This document shows, in pieces, positions 24,349 to 31,695 of a stretch of DNA of 64,000 nucleotides. How positions within the stretch are numbered: position 1 is the first letter of the stretch; each line of letters opens with the position of its first letter. Position numbers and translations under genes: made by a program. The stretch covers positions 51,218 to 115,217 of the forward strand of contig NZ_JAAKEC010000011.1 in NCBI RefSeq assembly GCF_011038975.1, given 5' to 3'. This stretch comes from Adlercreutzia sp. ZJ176 (GTDB lineage: Bacteria > Actinomycetota > Coriobacteriia > Coriobacteriales > Eggerthellaceae). A model generated the notes under the pieces. The model had not been told where the DNA came from. It did not search any database and saw only the letters and a program-made list of their open reading frames with translations.

Positions 24349-25065
24349 TTAGTCGATCTGAGTGACAGTAGCGGTGTAGGTAAACCCTATCGCCGGTGCA
24401 GAATTCAGATCGCCAAGAGCGGTGTCTTTTTCATCGGTCCGATAAGCACCATCAGTAGTTTCGCCGTTAAAGTCCCAAACCCAACCAACCGCGTGGTCGT
24501 ACTCGTCAGCTAAGTTAACGCCAGGAGCGACGTTCTCTTCTTTTTCTAGAGCAGTCTCTACTCCTGTTATAAAGTCAGCGATAGTATAATAGGTATAGAT
24601 ATGCTTCCCATTGACCTCAGTAGTGCCCTTACTTGCACCCATCTTATACTGATCACCATCAATGGTGATCACAATGGGGCAATATTCATTACCATTAGCA
24701 GTCCAATCAGTAAGGTTGAGCGTCGCTTCGGTCTTCACCTTGACCGCTACCTCAGGAGCACCGGAAATAATAGCGTTAACCAAAGTACCAGACGTACCAG
24801 GAGCAACTACCTTTTCGTTACTTACGACAGAATTGCTTATTGCATTATTATTATCATCATTAACTGCACCATCCGTAGAGTATGCCTCTGCAAACGCACC
24901 ATCGCCTGAGAGCGTTACCATCACACCCCACTTCGCAACGCGCGCCGTATCGGTAGCGTCATCACTGGTCGTGTACTTCGCGAAGGTGGCGCCGATGATG
25001 CAGGTGGTCAGCAGCACCAGGATGAACAGCCCGGAGGCTGTGCGGAGAGATACGTTCTTCTCCAT
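24349..25065 (-). CDS. TasA/camelysin-like fibre subunit with SipW-type signal
   Basis: 238 residues. The N-terminus (TASGLFILVLLTTCIIGATFA, then KYTTSDDATDTARVAKWGV) matches the SipW-cognate signal class, in which cleavage occurs after a T-x-A site. The mature part is beta-rich and resembles TasA/camelysin in its order of strands: VTLSGDG, VVAPGTSGTLVNAIISG, AVKVKTEATLNLTDW. It begins two bases after the stop of the SipW-like peptidase gene, so it is almost certainly translated with it. A hairpin after the gene could raise its relative expression. Probably the main exported subunit of the locus. Filament formation is inferred from family, not visible. Confidence 0.8.
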   Translation of the reverse strand: MEKNVSLRTASGLFILVLLTTCIIGATFAKYTTSDDATDTARVAKWGVMVTLSGDGAFAEAYSTDGAVNDDNNNAISNSVVSNEKVVAPGTSGTLVNAIISGAPEVAVKVKTEATLNLTDWTANGNEYCPIVITIDGDQYKMGASKGTTEVNGKHIYTYYTIADFITGVETALEKEENVAPGVNLADEYDHAVGWVWDFNGETTDGAYRTDEKDTALGDLNSAPAIGFTYTATVTQID

Positions 25066-25067
25066 CC

Positions 25068-25778
25068 TTACATCGTCTCCTCTCTTAACAGGCTATTCTG
25101 CTGAGCTCGCAGCTGCTCGAGCTCGCTTTGCAGCAGGCTCGTCTCAGCCCGCATGCGCTTCTCGTATTGGCGGCGGCGGAACACGTCCCAGCCCACCAGC
25201 AAGATAATGGGACACACCACGCACAGGACCAGCCCCGCGGGCGTCTGCATGAACATGACCACGTTGCCGAGGCCCGGAAGGCGCATCTGGTAGACGCCCA
25301 CCAGCTTGTCAGCCGGCACGGGCGTGGCGTCGTCGGCGTTGTTGGCGATGCCGCGCGTGATCCACGAGACGCCGCCCTCGCCTTTCACGACCTCCGTCAC
25401 GGAGTGCGACACGATGCTCGTGCCGTTGCCCGCCGGATCGAAGAAGGCGATGGTGTCGCCCACCTGGACCTCCTCGGGCTCGACCGCGTGGCATATGATG
25501 AGGTCGCCGCTTTGGATCTCGGGATACATGGAATCCGTCAGCACGATGAGGGGGAACACGCCGCCCACGCTGGGAACCTCGTCGGGGGCTATGAAGCTGC
25601 GTATGATGAGGGTGACGTTGATCGCGAGGATCGGGAGCAAAATCACGCAGAGCACGATGCCGATGACCGTGCCCACCTTGTGCCTCAAGCTCGAAGGCTG
25701 CTTCTCGCCGGCGCGCTCCGCACGTGGTGCTTCCCCTTGACCGTGCAGCTTCGCGCTATCCTGCTTGGCTCGCGCCAT
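25068..25778 (-). CDS. sipW: SipW-like ER-type signal peptidase I
   Basis: First gene of the surface operon, 236 residues. Membrane helix at about 35-58 (VGTVIGIVLCVILLPILAI), catalytic serine in LTDSMYPEI, histidine in IVSHSVTEVV, and the downstream NNADDATPV box. Use of histidine instead of lysine puts it in the SipW/S26B group. A second membrane helix lies at about 170-195 and a charged tail (KRMRAETSLLQSELEQLR) forms a short coiled coil. It should cleave the SipW-type signal of the subunit encoded two bases downstream. Palindromes upstream at 25838-25914 may control the operon. A second enzyme of this type in the same operon is unusual. Confidence 0.87.
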   Translation of the reverse strand: MARAKQDSAKLHGQGEAPRAERAGEKQPSSLRHKVGTVIGIVLCVILLPILAINVTLIIRSFIAPDEVPSVGGVFPLIVLTDSMYPEIQSGDLIICHAVEPEEVQVGDTIAFFDPAGNGTSIVSHSVTEVVKGEGGVSWITRGIANNADDATPVPADKLVGVYQMRLPGLGNVVMFMQTPAGLVLCVVCPIILLVGWDVFRRRQYEKRMRAETSLLQSELEQLRAQQNSLLREETM

Positions 25779-25837
25779 TTCCCCTAACTCCTGCTAACGC
25801 CACCCGAGCCTTCCCTCGGGCTGTGATAGGCTGACAT

Positions 25838-25914
25838 TATGGCAGCCATAAAGTTACTATATGGTGACCATGATACCAGTTATGGCCCTAAATGAAAGTA
25901 TTTGTCAGGGCCAT
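25838..25914 (-). promoter_or_regulatory. Cluster of palindromes upstream of the surface operon
   Basis: TATGGCAGCCATA (25838-25850) and ATGGTGACCAT (25861-25871) are perfect palindromes around one central base. ATGGCCCT (25882-25889) pairs with AGGGCCAT (25907-25914). On the minus strand TATAGT next to the second palindrome could be a -10 box lacking a good -35, which would fit an activator-dependent promoter. The second motif recurs before the PucR-type regulator at 35466-35478. Confidence 0.5.
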
Positions 25915-25990
25915 GACATACCAATTCTAACGGATTCTGGAATTTCTCTTCCACGGGAAACGCGCTCGTCAGGTACCGAAAGCAAACGAA

Positions 25991-26006
25991 TGTTTCACGT
26001 GAAACA
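25991..26006. promoter_or_regulatory. parS: parS centromere site
   Basis: TGTTTCACGTGAAACA matches the 16-bp bacterial parS consensus bound by ParB/Spo0J and is a perfect palindrome; the symmetry extends to 22 bp (25988-26009). Such sites load ParB for chromosome segregation and usually cluster near the replication origin. parA and parB are not in the window. Confidence 0.9.
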
Positions 26007-26028
26007 TTCCGACGTGCTCTCAAGACGC

Positions 26029-26058
26029 AAAAAGCGGCCCCTCGGGTTGAGGGGCCGC
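26029..26058 (-). terminator. Terminator of argS
   Basis: A 10-bp perfect stem (GCGGCCCCTC / GAGGGGCCGC), 5-base loop, followed on the minus strand by TTTTTGCG. It lies about 250 bases after the argS stop, beyond a repeat tract. Confidence 0.85.
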
Positions 26059-26121
26059 TTCGTCAATTTGGGGGCGGGGGTGCCAGTCGTTCGCGCGGTG
26101 ACAGACAGTCAGCTAATCGCG

Positions 26122-26260
26122 CAGCACGCGGACGGTCGGCAACCCCAACAACAGCGCGCGGACGGTCGACAGCGCAGACAACAGACGGCGCCGGCAACAG
26201 CGTGCAGACGGCCGGCGGCGCAAGTAACAGCACACGGGCGGCAGACGGCCGGCAGCACCA
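26122..26260. repeat. Degenerate GC-rich repeats after argS
   Basis: CGCGGACGGTCG occurs at 26128-26139 and 26158-26169. Related copies built on CAGACGGCCGGC follow near 26205 and 26241. Spacing varies between about 30 and 45 bases and the units diverge, so these are not CRISPR repeats. Confidence 0.6.
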
Positions 26261-26308
26261 TCCCCAGCGCGCGAACGGCAGGCGGCGCGCCCGCCGTCGC
26301 CCAGCGCG

Positions 26309-28036
26309 CTACATCTTCTCGGGGGCGGAGACGCCGAGCAGGCTCAGCGCCAGGGCCAGCACGATGCGCGTGGCGTCAACGAGCGCCAGGCGCGCCTCCT
26401 GGAGCTGCTTGTCCTCCACGAGCACGTGGCAGTTGGTGTAGAACTGGTGGAACAGCGCCGCGAGGTCCTGGCAGTAGTGCGTCAGGCGGAAGGCCGCGCG
26501 GTCGCGCGCCGCGAGCGCCACGAGCGTGCCGAAGTCGGCCATCTTGCGCATGAGCGCCAGCTCGGAGGCGTCCGTGAGCACCGAGAGGTCCACGTCGGCC
26601 GGGATCACCTTCGCCGCCAGCTCGTCCATGGAGATCTCGCCCGCCTCGGCGGCCGCAGCCACGTCGGCCGGGGCGGCCTTGCGCAGGATCGAGCAGATGC
26701 GCGCGTGCGCGTACTGCACGTAGTACACCGGGTTGGAGTTGTCCTTCTTCTTCGCCACCTCGATGTCGAAGTCGATGGGCTGGTCAGACGAGCGCGACAG
26801 CATGAGGAAGCGCGTGGCGTCCACGCCCACCTCGTCGATGAGCTCCTCGAACGTGATCATCTCGCCCGTGCGCTTGGACATGCGCACCGCCTCGCCGTTG
26901 CGGAAGAGGTTCACCAGCTGGCCGAGCATGATCTCGAGCGCGCCAGGCCAGCCCCACGCGGCCAGCATGGCCTCGCAGCGGGCGATGTAGCCGTGGTGGT
27001 CGGCGCCCCAGATGTTGATGAGGTGGTCGAACCCACGCTCCATCTTGTTGTAGTGGTAGGCCACGTCGCTCATGAAGTAGGTCATCTCGCCGTTGGCCTT
27101 GATGAGCACGCGGTCCTTCTCGTCGCCGAACGCGCTGGACTTGAACCAGGTGGCGCCGTCCTTCTCGTAGATGTAGCCCTTCTCGCTCATCGCCGCCAGC
27201 GAGCGGGACACGGGCGTCTCGCCGCCCTCGTCCTCCACGTAGAGCGAGCGCTCGCTGAACCAGCGGTCGAATGTGGTGCCGAAGCCCTCGCAGATGCGCT
27301 TCTGGTCCTCGAGCATCATCTGGTAGGCGCGTTCGCGGAAGTTCACCATGCGCTCGTTCTGGTCGGCGTCGAGCCACTTGTCGCCGTCATCGTCGATGAT
27401 GACCTGCGCGATGTCCTTCACGTAGGCGCCGGCGTAGCACGCCTCGGGCATCTCCACGTCGCGCCCGAGCAGCTGCTGGTAGCGCACGGCCACGCTCTCG
27501 CCGAAGTTGTCCATCTGCACGCCGTGGTCGTTGACGTAGAACTCCTCGTACACGTCGTAGCCCGCGTGGCGCATGACGCGCGCCGTGGCGTCGCCGAGCG
27601 CCGCCCAGCGGCCGTGGCCCACGTGCATGGGGCCGGTGGGGTTCGCCGAAATGTACTCGAGGTTGATCTTGCGCTGCCCCTCGGGGATGGTGCCGCGGCC
27701 GTACTCGCCGCGCACCTCGCGCACCTCGCGCACGACGTTCTGCAGCACGCCGTTGGACAGGCGGATGTTGATGAAGCCGGGGCCGGCGATCTCGATCTGC
27801 GCGATCATGTCGTTGGCCGGCACGTGGTCGACGATGATCTGCGCGATCTCGCGCGGGTTCTTGCGCGCGAGCTTGGCCGAGCGCATGGCGACGGTGGAAG
27901 CCCAGTCGCCGTTGGACTCGTCGCGCGGGCGCTCAAGCGCTGCCTCGGGCGCGCTGTCGAGCTCAAGCGAGCCGTCCTCACGCGCCGCAGCAATGGCCGC
28001 GTCGATGATCTGCTCCAGTGATTCGCGAATATCCAT
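26309..28036 (-). CDS. argS: Arginyl-tRNA synthetase
   Basis: Class I aminoacyl-tRNA synthetase, 575 residues, charging tRNA-Arg in the cytoplasm. The HIGH-type motif is HVGHG within NPTGPMHVGHG and the KMSKS-type motif is MSKRTGE. The N-terminal additional domain and the C-terminal DALR anticodon-binding domain (ending LALSLLGVSAPEKM) are both present. The start at 28036 gives the usual MDIRESLEQI N-terminus with GGAG 11 bases upstream; the frame extends to 28105 without family similarity. Its neighbours, hipBA and the arc operon, are unrelated in mechanism apart from arginine. Confidence 0.97.
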   Translation of the reverse strand: MDIRESLEQIIDAAIAAAREDGSLELDSAPEAALERPRDESNGDWASTVAMRSAKLARKNPREIAQIIVDHVPANDMIAQIEIAGPGFINIRLSNGVLQNVVREVREVRGEYGRGTIPEGQRKINLEYISANPTGPMHVGHGRWAALGDATARVMRHAGYDVYEEFYVNDHGVQMDNFGESVAVRYQQLLGRDVEMPEACYAGAYVKDIAQVIIDDDGDKWLDADQNERMVNFRERAYQMMLEDQKRICEGFGTTFDRWFSERSLYVEDEGGETPVSRSLAAMSEKGYIYEKDGATWFKSSAFGDEKDRVLIKANGEMTYFMSDVAYHYNKMERGFDHLINIWGADHHGYIARCEAMLAAWGWPGALEIMLGQLVNLFRNGEAVRMSKRTGEMITFEELIDEVGVDATRFLMLSRSSDQPIDFDIEVAKKKDNSNPVYYVQYAHARICSILRKAAPADVAAAAEAGEISMDELAAKVIPADVDLSVLTDASELALMRKMADFGTLVALAARDRAAFRLTHYCQDLAALFHQFYTNCHVLVEDKQLQEARLALVDATRIVLALALSLLGVSAPEKM

Positions 28037-28088
28037 AGTGTCGTCTTCTCCAAACTCGTTCGAGGGCAGCCGCGCCGTCCCCTGCCGC

Positions 28089-28187
28089 GCAACGCGCCCG
28101 CTCATGCGGCGCGCCCCGCGCGGCGGCGCACCCGTCGGGATGGTGGTCCTTCGGGGTGGTGCTTTCGCTGGGGCAACGCGCCCGCTC
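28089..28187. repeat. Direct repeat upstream of argS
   Basis: GCAACGCGCCCGCTC occurs at 28089-28103 and again at 28173-28187, each followed by a GCGG-rich tail. It lies between hipA and argS. Function unknown. Confidence 0.6.
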
Positions 28188-28311
28188 GGGCGGTGCGGCG
28201 GCCTGAAACCGCAAGTGGGCTGATTCTACCATCTTTCACCTGTCTATGCGGGCGTTTTGCCGCCGCAGCCCCCGCATTCGCCATTCGTTCACAACTCCCC
28301 GGTGCAGTCCG

Positions 28312-29565
28312 CTACCTAGTCCGCTGCCTTCCTCCCTGCGCGCAGGATCCCAGCCGATCGATCGCGCCGTCAAAGCAGCTCGCCATGCCCGCGATGGAGC
28401 TCGTCGATATGCCGCTCGCACGCGCCGCCTTGCGCCAGCCCCCTAACACGCGCGCCATATCCCCGCACGTCGCGCGCGCCCCCTCGGCGCTTACGCGGAA
28501 GTACTCGCACACCGAAACGGCCGCTTGCGGAAGCGCCTCGGTCGCCTCGTAGTCGAGCGCCGTGTTCAGGTACTTGAGCTCATCGCCCGGCGTGGGGTTC
28601 ACGTCAAACGAGGGAGCAAGGCGCCATCCTCGCCCATCGTGCAAGAAGCCGTAGTTCCGCAGGTGGTTGTCAACGTTGCCTATCGCGCAGCTGAACAGGG
28701 CGCGCCGCCAGAGCTCGGGAAGGTCCTTGCTAGGCGCCGACCCGTTCTCCTCCAGGAACTCAACCAAGTCGAGGTAAGAGTACCGTTCGCCGTCCGTCCC
28801 CTGGACCGCCGTCAAACCGCTGATGTACGGGATGCGGCGCTCGCCTTCGCGGTCAAAGCGCCTCAGGAGCAGCACAGAGCGACCCGACACGCGCAGAAGC
28901 CGCGCGGGAGGAACGCACATGCCCGCGCGCTGCGCCAAATGCGCCGCCACGTTCTCCCATGCGCACACGTCCTCGTCGGGAAGCTCGTCGGCCTTGGGGA
29001 ACTTGGCCACGTTGAGCACGCCCTTCTCGTCACGCACCGAAGCCTTCGGGCGCGCGCCGCCGAGGCTCGACCCCGCCGCGAGGAGGTCGCGCACGTCGGC
29101 GTCCATGTCGCGCGCAGCGCGATCAGCCGAGGCCAGCAGCGCCGGTATGCTCACCTCGCGCGGAACGCCCGAGGTGCTCGGCGCGAGGGCAATGCCCTCA
29201 CTCCAGAAGCGCAGCGCCCCTTGACGCGTCTCGTCGCTCACGCCGGCAAGCAGATCGCCCTCGAAGAGGGAGCGGGCCGCACGACCTTCCTCGCGCGCCG
29301 CGGCCCGCTCTGCTCGCTGCATGAGGTTTCGCCCCCAGCGATCGGGCATGCAGTCCTCGAATGCGCGAAACATCGGCGACGAGCCCGCATGCAGCGTGCC
29401 CGCCGTAAGTCGCATGCTCGGATCGAGGGCGATGGCGTGCGGCAAGGCGAGGTACGCTGCGTCATACGTGAAGCTTGCCGACTCAACGCCATGCCGCACG
29501 TGGGTGTAGAGCCGCCCCGCCAGCACGTCCTCCCCGCACAGCTGAACGGTGACTGCGAGCTCCAT
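28312..29565 (-). CDS. hipA: HipA-type serine/threonine kinase toxin
   Basis: Toxin of a HipBA module, 417 residues. HipA kinases phosphorylate a translation factor such as a tRNA synthetase, causing growth arrest. The glycine-rich ATP-binding segment AAGSSLGGARPKAS (about 160-175), the catalytic-loop motif GNVDNHLRNYGF (about 300-311) and the metal-binding FDVNP (about 325) are all intact, so the kinase should be active. The N-terminal domain contains FEDCMPDRWGR, typical of the family. It starts two bases after the hipB stop, consistent with one mRNA. Directly next to argS, though a functional link is not shown. Confidence 0.9.
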   Translation of the reverse strand: MELAVTVQLCGEDVLAGRLYTHVRHGVESASFTYDAAYLALPHAIALDPSMRLTAGTLHAGSSPMFRAFEDCMPDRWGRNLMQRAERAAAREEGRAARSLFEGDLLAGVSDETRQGALRFWSEGIALAPSTSGVPREVSIPALLASADRAARDMDADVRDLLAAGSSLGGARPKASVRDEKGVLNVAKFPKADELPDEDVCAWENVAAHLAQRAGMCVPPARLLRVSGRSVLLLRRFDREGERRIPYISGLTAVQGTDGERYSYLDLVEFLEENGSAPSKDLPELWRRALFSCAIGNVDNHLRNYGFLHDGRGWRLAPSFDVNPTPGDELKYLNTALDYEATEALPQAAVSVCEYFRVSAEGARATCGDMARVLGGWRKAARASGISTSSIAGMASCFDGAIDRLGSCAQGGRQRTR

Positions 29566-29567
29566 CG

Positions 29568-29864
29568 CTACCCCCTCACGCGCTTGGGCACGTCATCGTA
29601 GGCGCGCAGCTTGCCCATGGGGGTGTTGAGCGGGTCAGTCGCCTTCTCCACGTAATCGAGAAACCCCAGGATGCGCGCCACGCGCAAGAAGTTCTCAAAG
29701 CTGCCGGCGCCTTCGTTGAGCAGCTTGCGAACCGTCGGAACGGAGAGGCCGGCACGTTCAGCCAGAAGCTCCACGGTTATGCGCTGCTGGCGTCGCGCAA
29801 GGTCGAGGTTGCGCGCCACGTTACGCATCGCCCGGTTGACGGGAAGCGGCGTCCTGGTTGGCAT
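29568..29864 (-). CDS. hipB: HipB-like antitoxin, helix-turn-helix
   Basis: 98-residue DNA-binding antitoxin. The XRE-type helix-turn-helix covers about residues 18-70 (RRQQRITVELLAERAGLS, VPTVRKLLN). It would hold HipA inactive and repress the shared promoter. AAAGGAG lies just upstream of the ATG. Two 14-bp operator-like sequences surround the promoter. The tail PMGKLRAYDDVPKRVRG is basic and probably contacts the kinase. Confidence 0.85.
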   Translation of the reverse strand: MPTRTPLPVNRAMRNVARNLDLARRQQRITVELLAERAGLSVPTVRKLLNEGAGSFENFLRVARILGFLDYVEKATDPLNTPMGKLRAYDDVPKRVRG

Positions 29865-29881
29865 ATGGCATCTCCTTTATA

Positions 29882-29932
29882 GAAATAAATGTTTCCTCCT
29901 AAGAGTATAGTTGAAATATTTGTTTCTGTTAA
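29882..29932 (-). promoter_or_regulatory. hipBA promoter with two operator repeats
   Basis: On the minus strand TTAACA (29932-29927), 17 bases, TATACT (29909-29904). GAAATATTTGTTTC (29913-29926) fills the spacer and GAAATAAATGTTTC (29882-29895) lies just after the start of transcription. The two repeats are 31 bp apart (three helical turns), each with GAAA-N6-TTTC symmetry, as expected for a HipB dimer pair. Confidence 0.8.
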
Positions 29933-29971
29933 ATAGACAATATGAACGCCCAACTCCCCTCCCCCATACGC

Positions 29972-30003
29972 GAAGATGCGCCCGGTTTCCCAGGCGCATC
30001 TTC
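29972..30003 (-). terminator. Hairpin at the end of the arc operon
   Basis: Perfect 11-bp stem (GAAGATGCGCC / GGCGCATCTTC) with a 10-base loop, 45 bases after the carrier gene stop. No T-run follows on the minus strand. Confidence 0.6.
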
Positions 30004-30048
30004 TAGTGCTCGGACATGAGGCTACGGTTCCTAGTGCCCGAGGGGTGC

Positions 30049-31641
30049 TCACATGGTCATCGGAATGGCCAGCATGGCGACGGTGAGGATGATCGCGCAC
30101 GCCACGCCCAGGACCACGAACAGCTTGCCGCCGAACTTGAGCCAGGTGCCGTACTCGATCTTGGCGAGCGCCAGGCCGCCCATGATGGCTCCGGAGGTGG
30201 GGGTGAACAGGTTCACGAGGCCGTTGCCAGCGCTGAAGACCATGATCATGGTCTCAACCGAGAACCCGAGCTGCCCGGCCAGGGGGCCCATGATGGGCAT
30301 GGACACGGTTGCCATGCCGGAGGAGGACGGGATCAGGAAGGACAGCACGATGTAGAGCAGGAAGGACAGCGGTGCGAAGATGATGGCCGACACGCCGGCG
30401 AGGGCGTTGGCGGCGTTCTCGAGGATCCACATGCTCAGGCCCGTCTCGCCCATGAGGACGGTGATGGAGCGGGCCAGCGCGATGATGAGGACGACCGACA
30501 TCATGTCAGCAGCGCCGTTGATGAACGCCTTGACGAAGCGCCTCTCGGAGAGGCCACCGATGATGCCGATCACGAGCGCCATCAGCAGGAACCAGGTGGA
30601 GGCCTCGTCGAAGTACCACTGGCCGAGCGGCAGGCCCGTCAGGAACGACGACCAGCCCTCGGTGACCTGCTCCTCGGCGACAGCCGTGCCGGAGACGTCA
30701 CCGTCGAGCGTCAGCGCGGTGCCGGTGGCCTCGTCGTACACGGCGGCGATCTCCTCGCCGTCAACCGTCGTCTCGACTTCCTCGTAGGTCGCGCCCGCGT
30801 TGAACACGTCGACGCCGAGGTCCTCCCACGGGATGAAGCTGACGATCATGATGACGAACGTGAAGGCGAACACCACGAGCGTCCACTTCTGGCGGCCGGT
30901 CATGGCCGGAGTGTTGTCAGCCGCGGCCTCTTCCTCGACATGGCTGAACTCGGCGTGCATGATCTCCTGCTCCTGGAGGGACAGGATGGTTGACCCCTTG
31001 TCAGCCTTCACCTTCTTGGCGTAGCGCATCACGAACACGATGGAGATGGCCAGCGTCACGAGCCACAGCACGGCGCCGAGGCCGATGATGATGCCCTGGT
31101 TGATGACGAGGCCGGTGGCGGACAGCGAGTCGATGGCAGCGCCGACGGCGAACGGGTTCACCGTGGAGCCGAGGACGCCGCAGCCGGCGCCGAGCAAGAC
31201 CACGGCCGCGCCGACGAGGCTGTCAAAGCCCGCGGCGACCATGGTGGCGGCCAACAGCAGGTAGAACGGGACCGTCTCCTCGCACATGCCGTAGGTGGTG
31301 CCGCCGATGGAGAAGATGAGCATCAAGATGGGGATGAGCACGAGCTCGTTGCCGTGCAGCTTCTTGACGAGCGCGGCGATGCCAGCGTCAAGAGCGCCGG
31401 TCTCGGTGACGATGCCCAAAAAGCCACCGAGGATGAGCACGAACAAGCAGACGGGCAGGGCGTCGGTGAAGCCCTTGACGGGCGCGGTGAGCACGCCCGA
31501 GAGCGTTGCGCCCTCGATGCCCTCGACACCGACGGCGCCCATGATGACGGTGATGACGGCCAGTGCGACGAGCATGATCAACAGGATGGTAAACGAGGAT
31601 ATGCTTCTCTTCTTGCGATCTTTCTTGGTCTCGGAAGTCAT
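30049..31641 (-). CDS. YfcC-family carrier, probable arginine/ornithine exchanger
   Basis: Integral membrane carrier of about 530 residues with at least eleven hydrophobic segments. YfcC-family signatures are seen: GGTTYGMCEETVPF, STVNPFAVGAA and GNGLVNLFTPTSG. Its place after arcC makes it the probable arginine/ornithine exchanger or arginine uptake system of the deiminase pathway. It is not an APC-type ArcD. A hydrophilic loop of about 60 residues (about 275-335, rich in Asp, Glu, Thr) separates two helix bundles and is longer than I expect for the family. The ATG at 31641 has AGGAGGGG upstream and is preferred to the start at 31662. Confidence 0.85.
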   Translation of the reverse strand: MTSETKKDRKKRSISSFTILLIMLVALAVITVIMGAVGVEGIEGATLSGVLTAPVKGFTDALPVCLFVLILGGFLGIVTETGALDAGIAALVKKLHGNELVLIPILMLIFSIGGTTYGMCEETVPFYLLLAATMVAAGFDSLVGAAVVLLGAGCGVLGSTVNPFAVGAAIDSLSATGLVINQGIIIGLGAVLWLVTLAISIVFVMRYAKKVKADKGSTILSLQEQEIMHAEFSHVEEEAAADNTPAMTGRQKWTLVVFAFTFVIMIVSFIPWEDLGVDVFNAGATYEEVETTVDGEEIAAVYDEATGTALTLDGDVSGTAVAEEQVTEGWSSFLTGLPLGQWYFDEASTWFLLMALVIGIIGGLSERRFVKAFINGAADMMSVVLIIALARSITVLMGETGLSMWILENAANALAGVSAIIFAPLSFLLYIVLSFLIPSSSGMATVSMPIMGPLAGQLGFSVETMIMVFSAGNGLVNLFTPTSGAIMGGLALAKIEYGTWLKFGGKLFVVLGVACAIILTVAMLAIPMTM

Positions 31642-31695
31642 GATATCCCCTCCTTTTCTCAATAGAGGTTGAGTATGGGTCGCACCACGGCTCCC

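Larger units (their letters stand above)
25779..26308. other. Regulatory region of the surface operon with parS
   Basis: 530 bases with no gene. From the operon outward it holds three inverted repeats (25838-25914), a perfect parS site (25991-26006), the argS terminator (26029-26058) and a GC-rich degenerate repeat tract (26122-26260). The first 230 bases are AT-rich. Confidence 0.75.

Noticed and set aside
26122..26260. Possible CRISPR array
   Set aside because: Units diverge strongly, spacing is irregular and no cas gene is present in the window.
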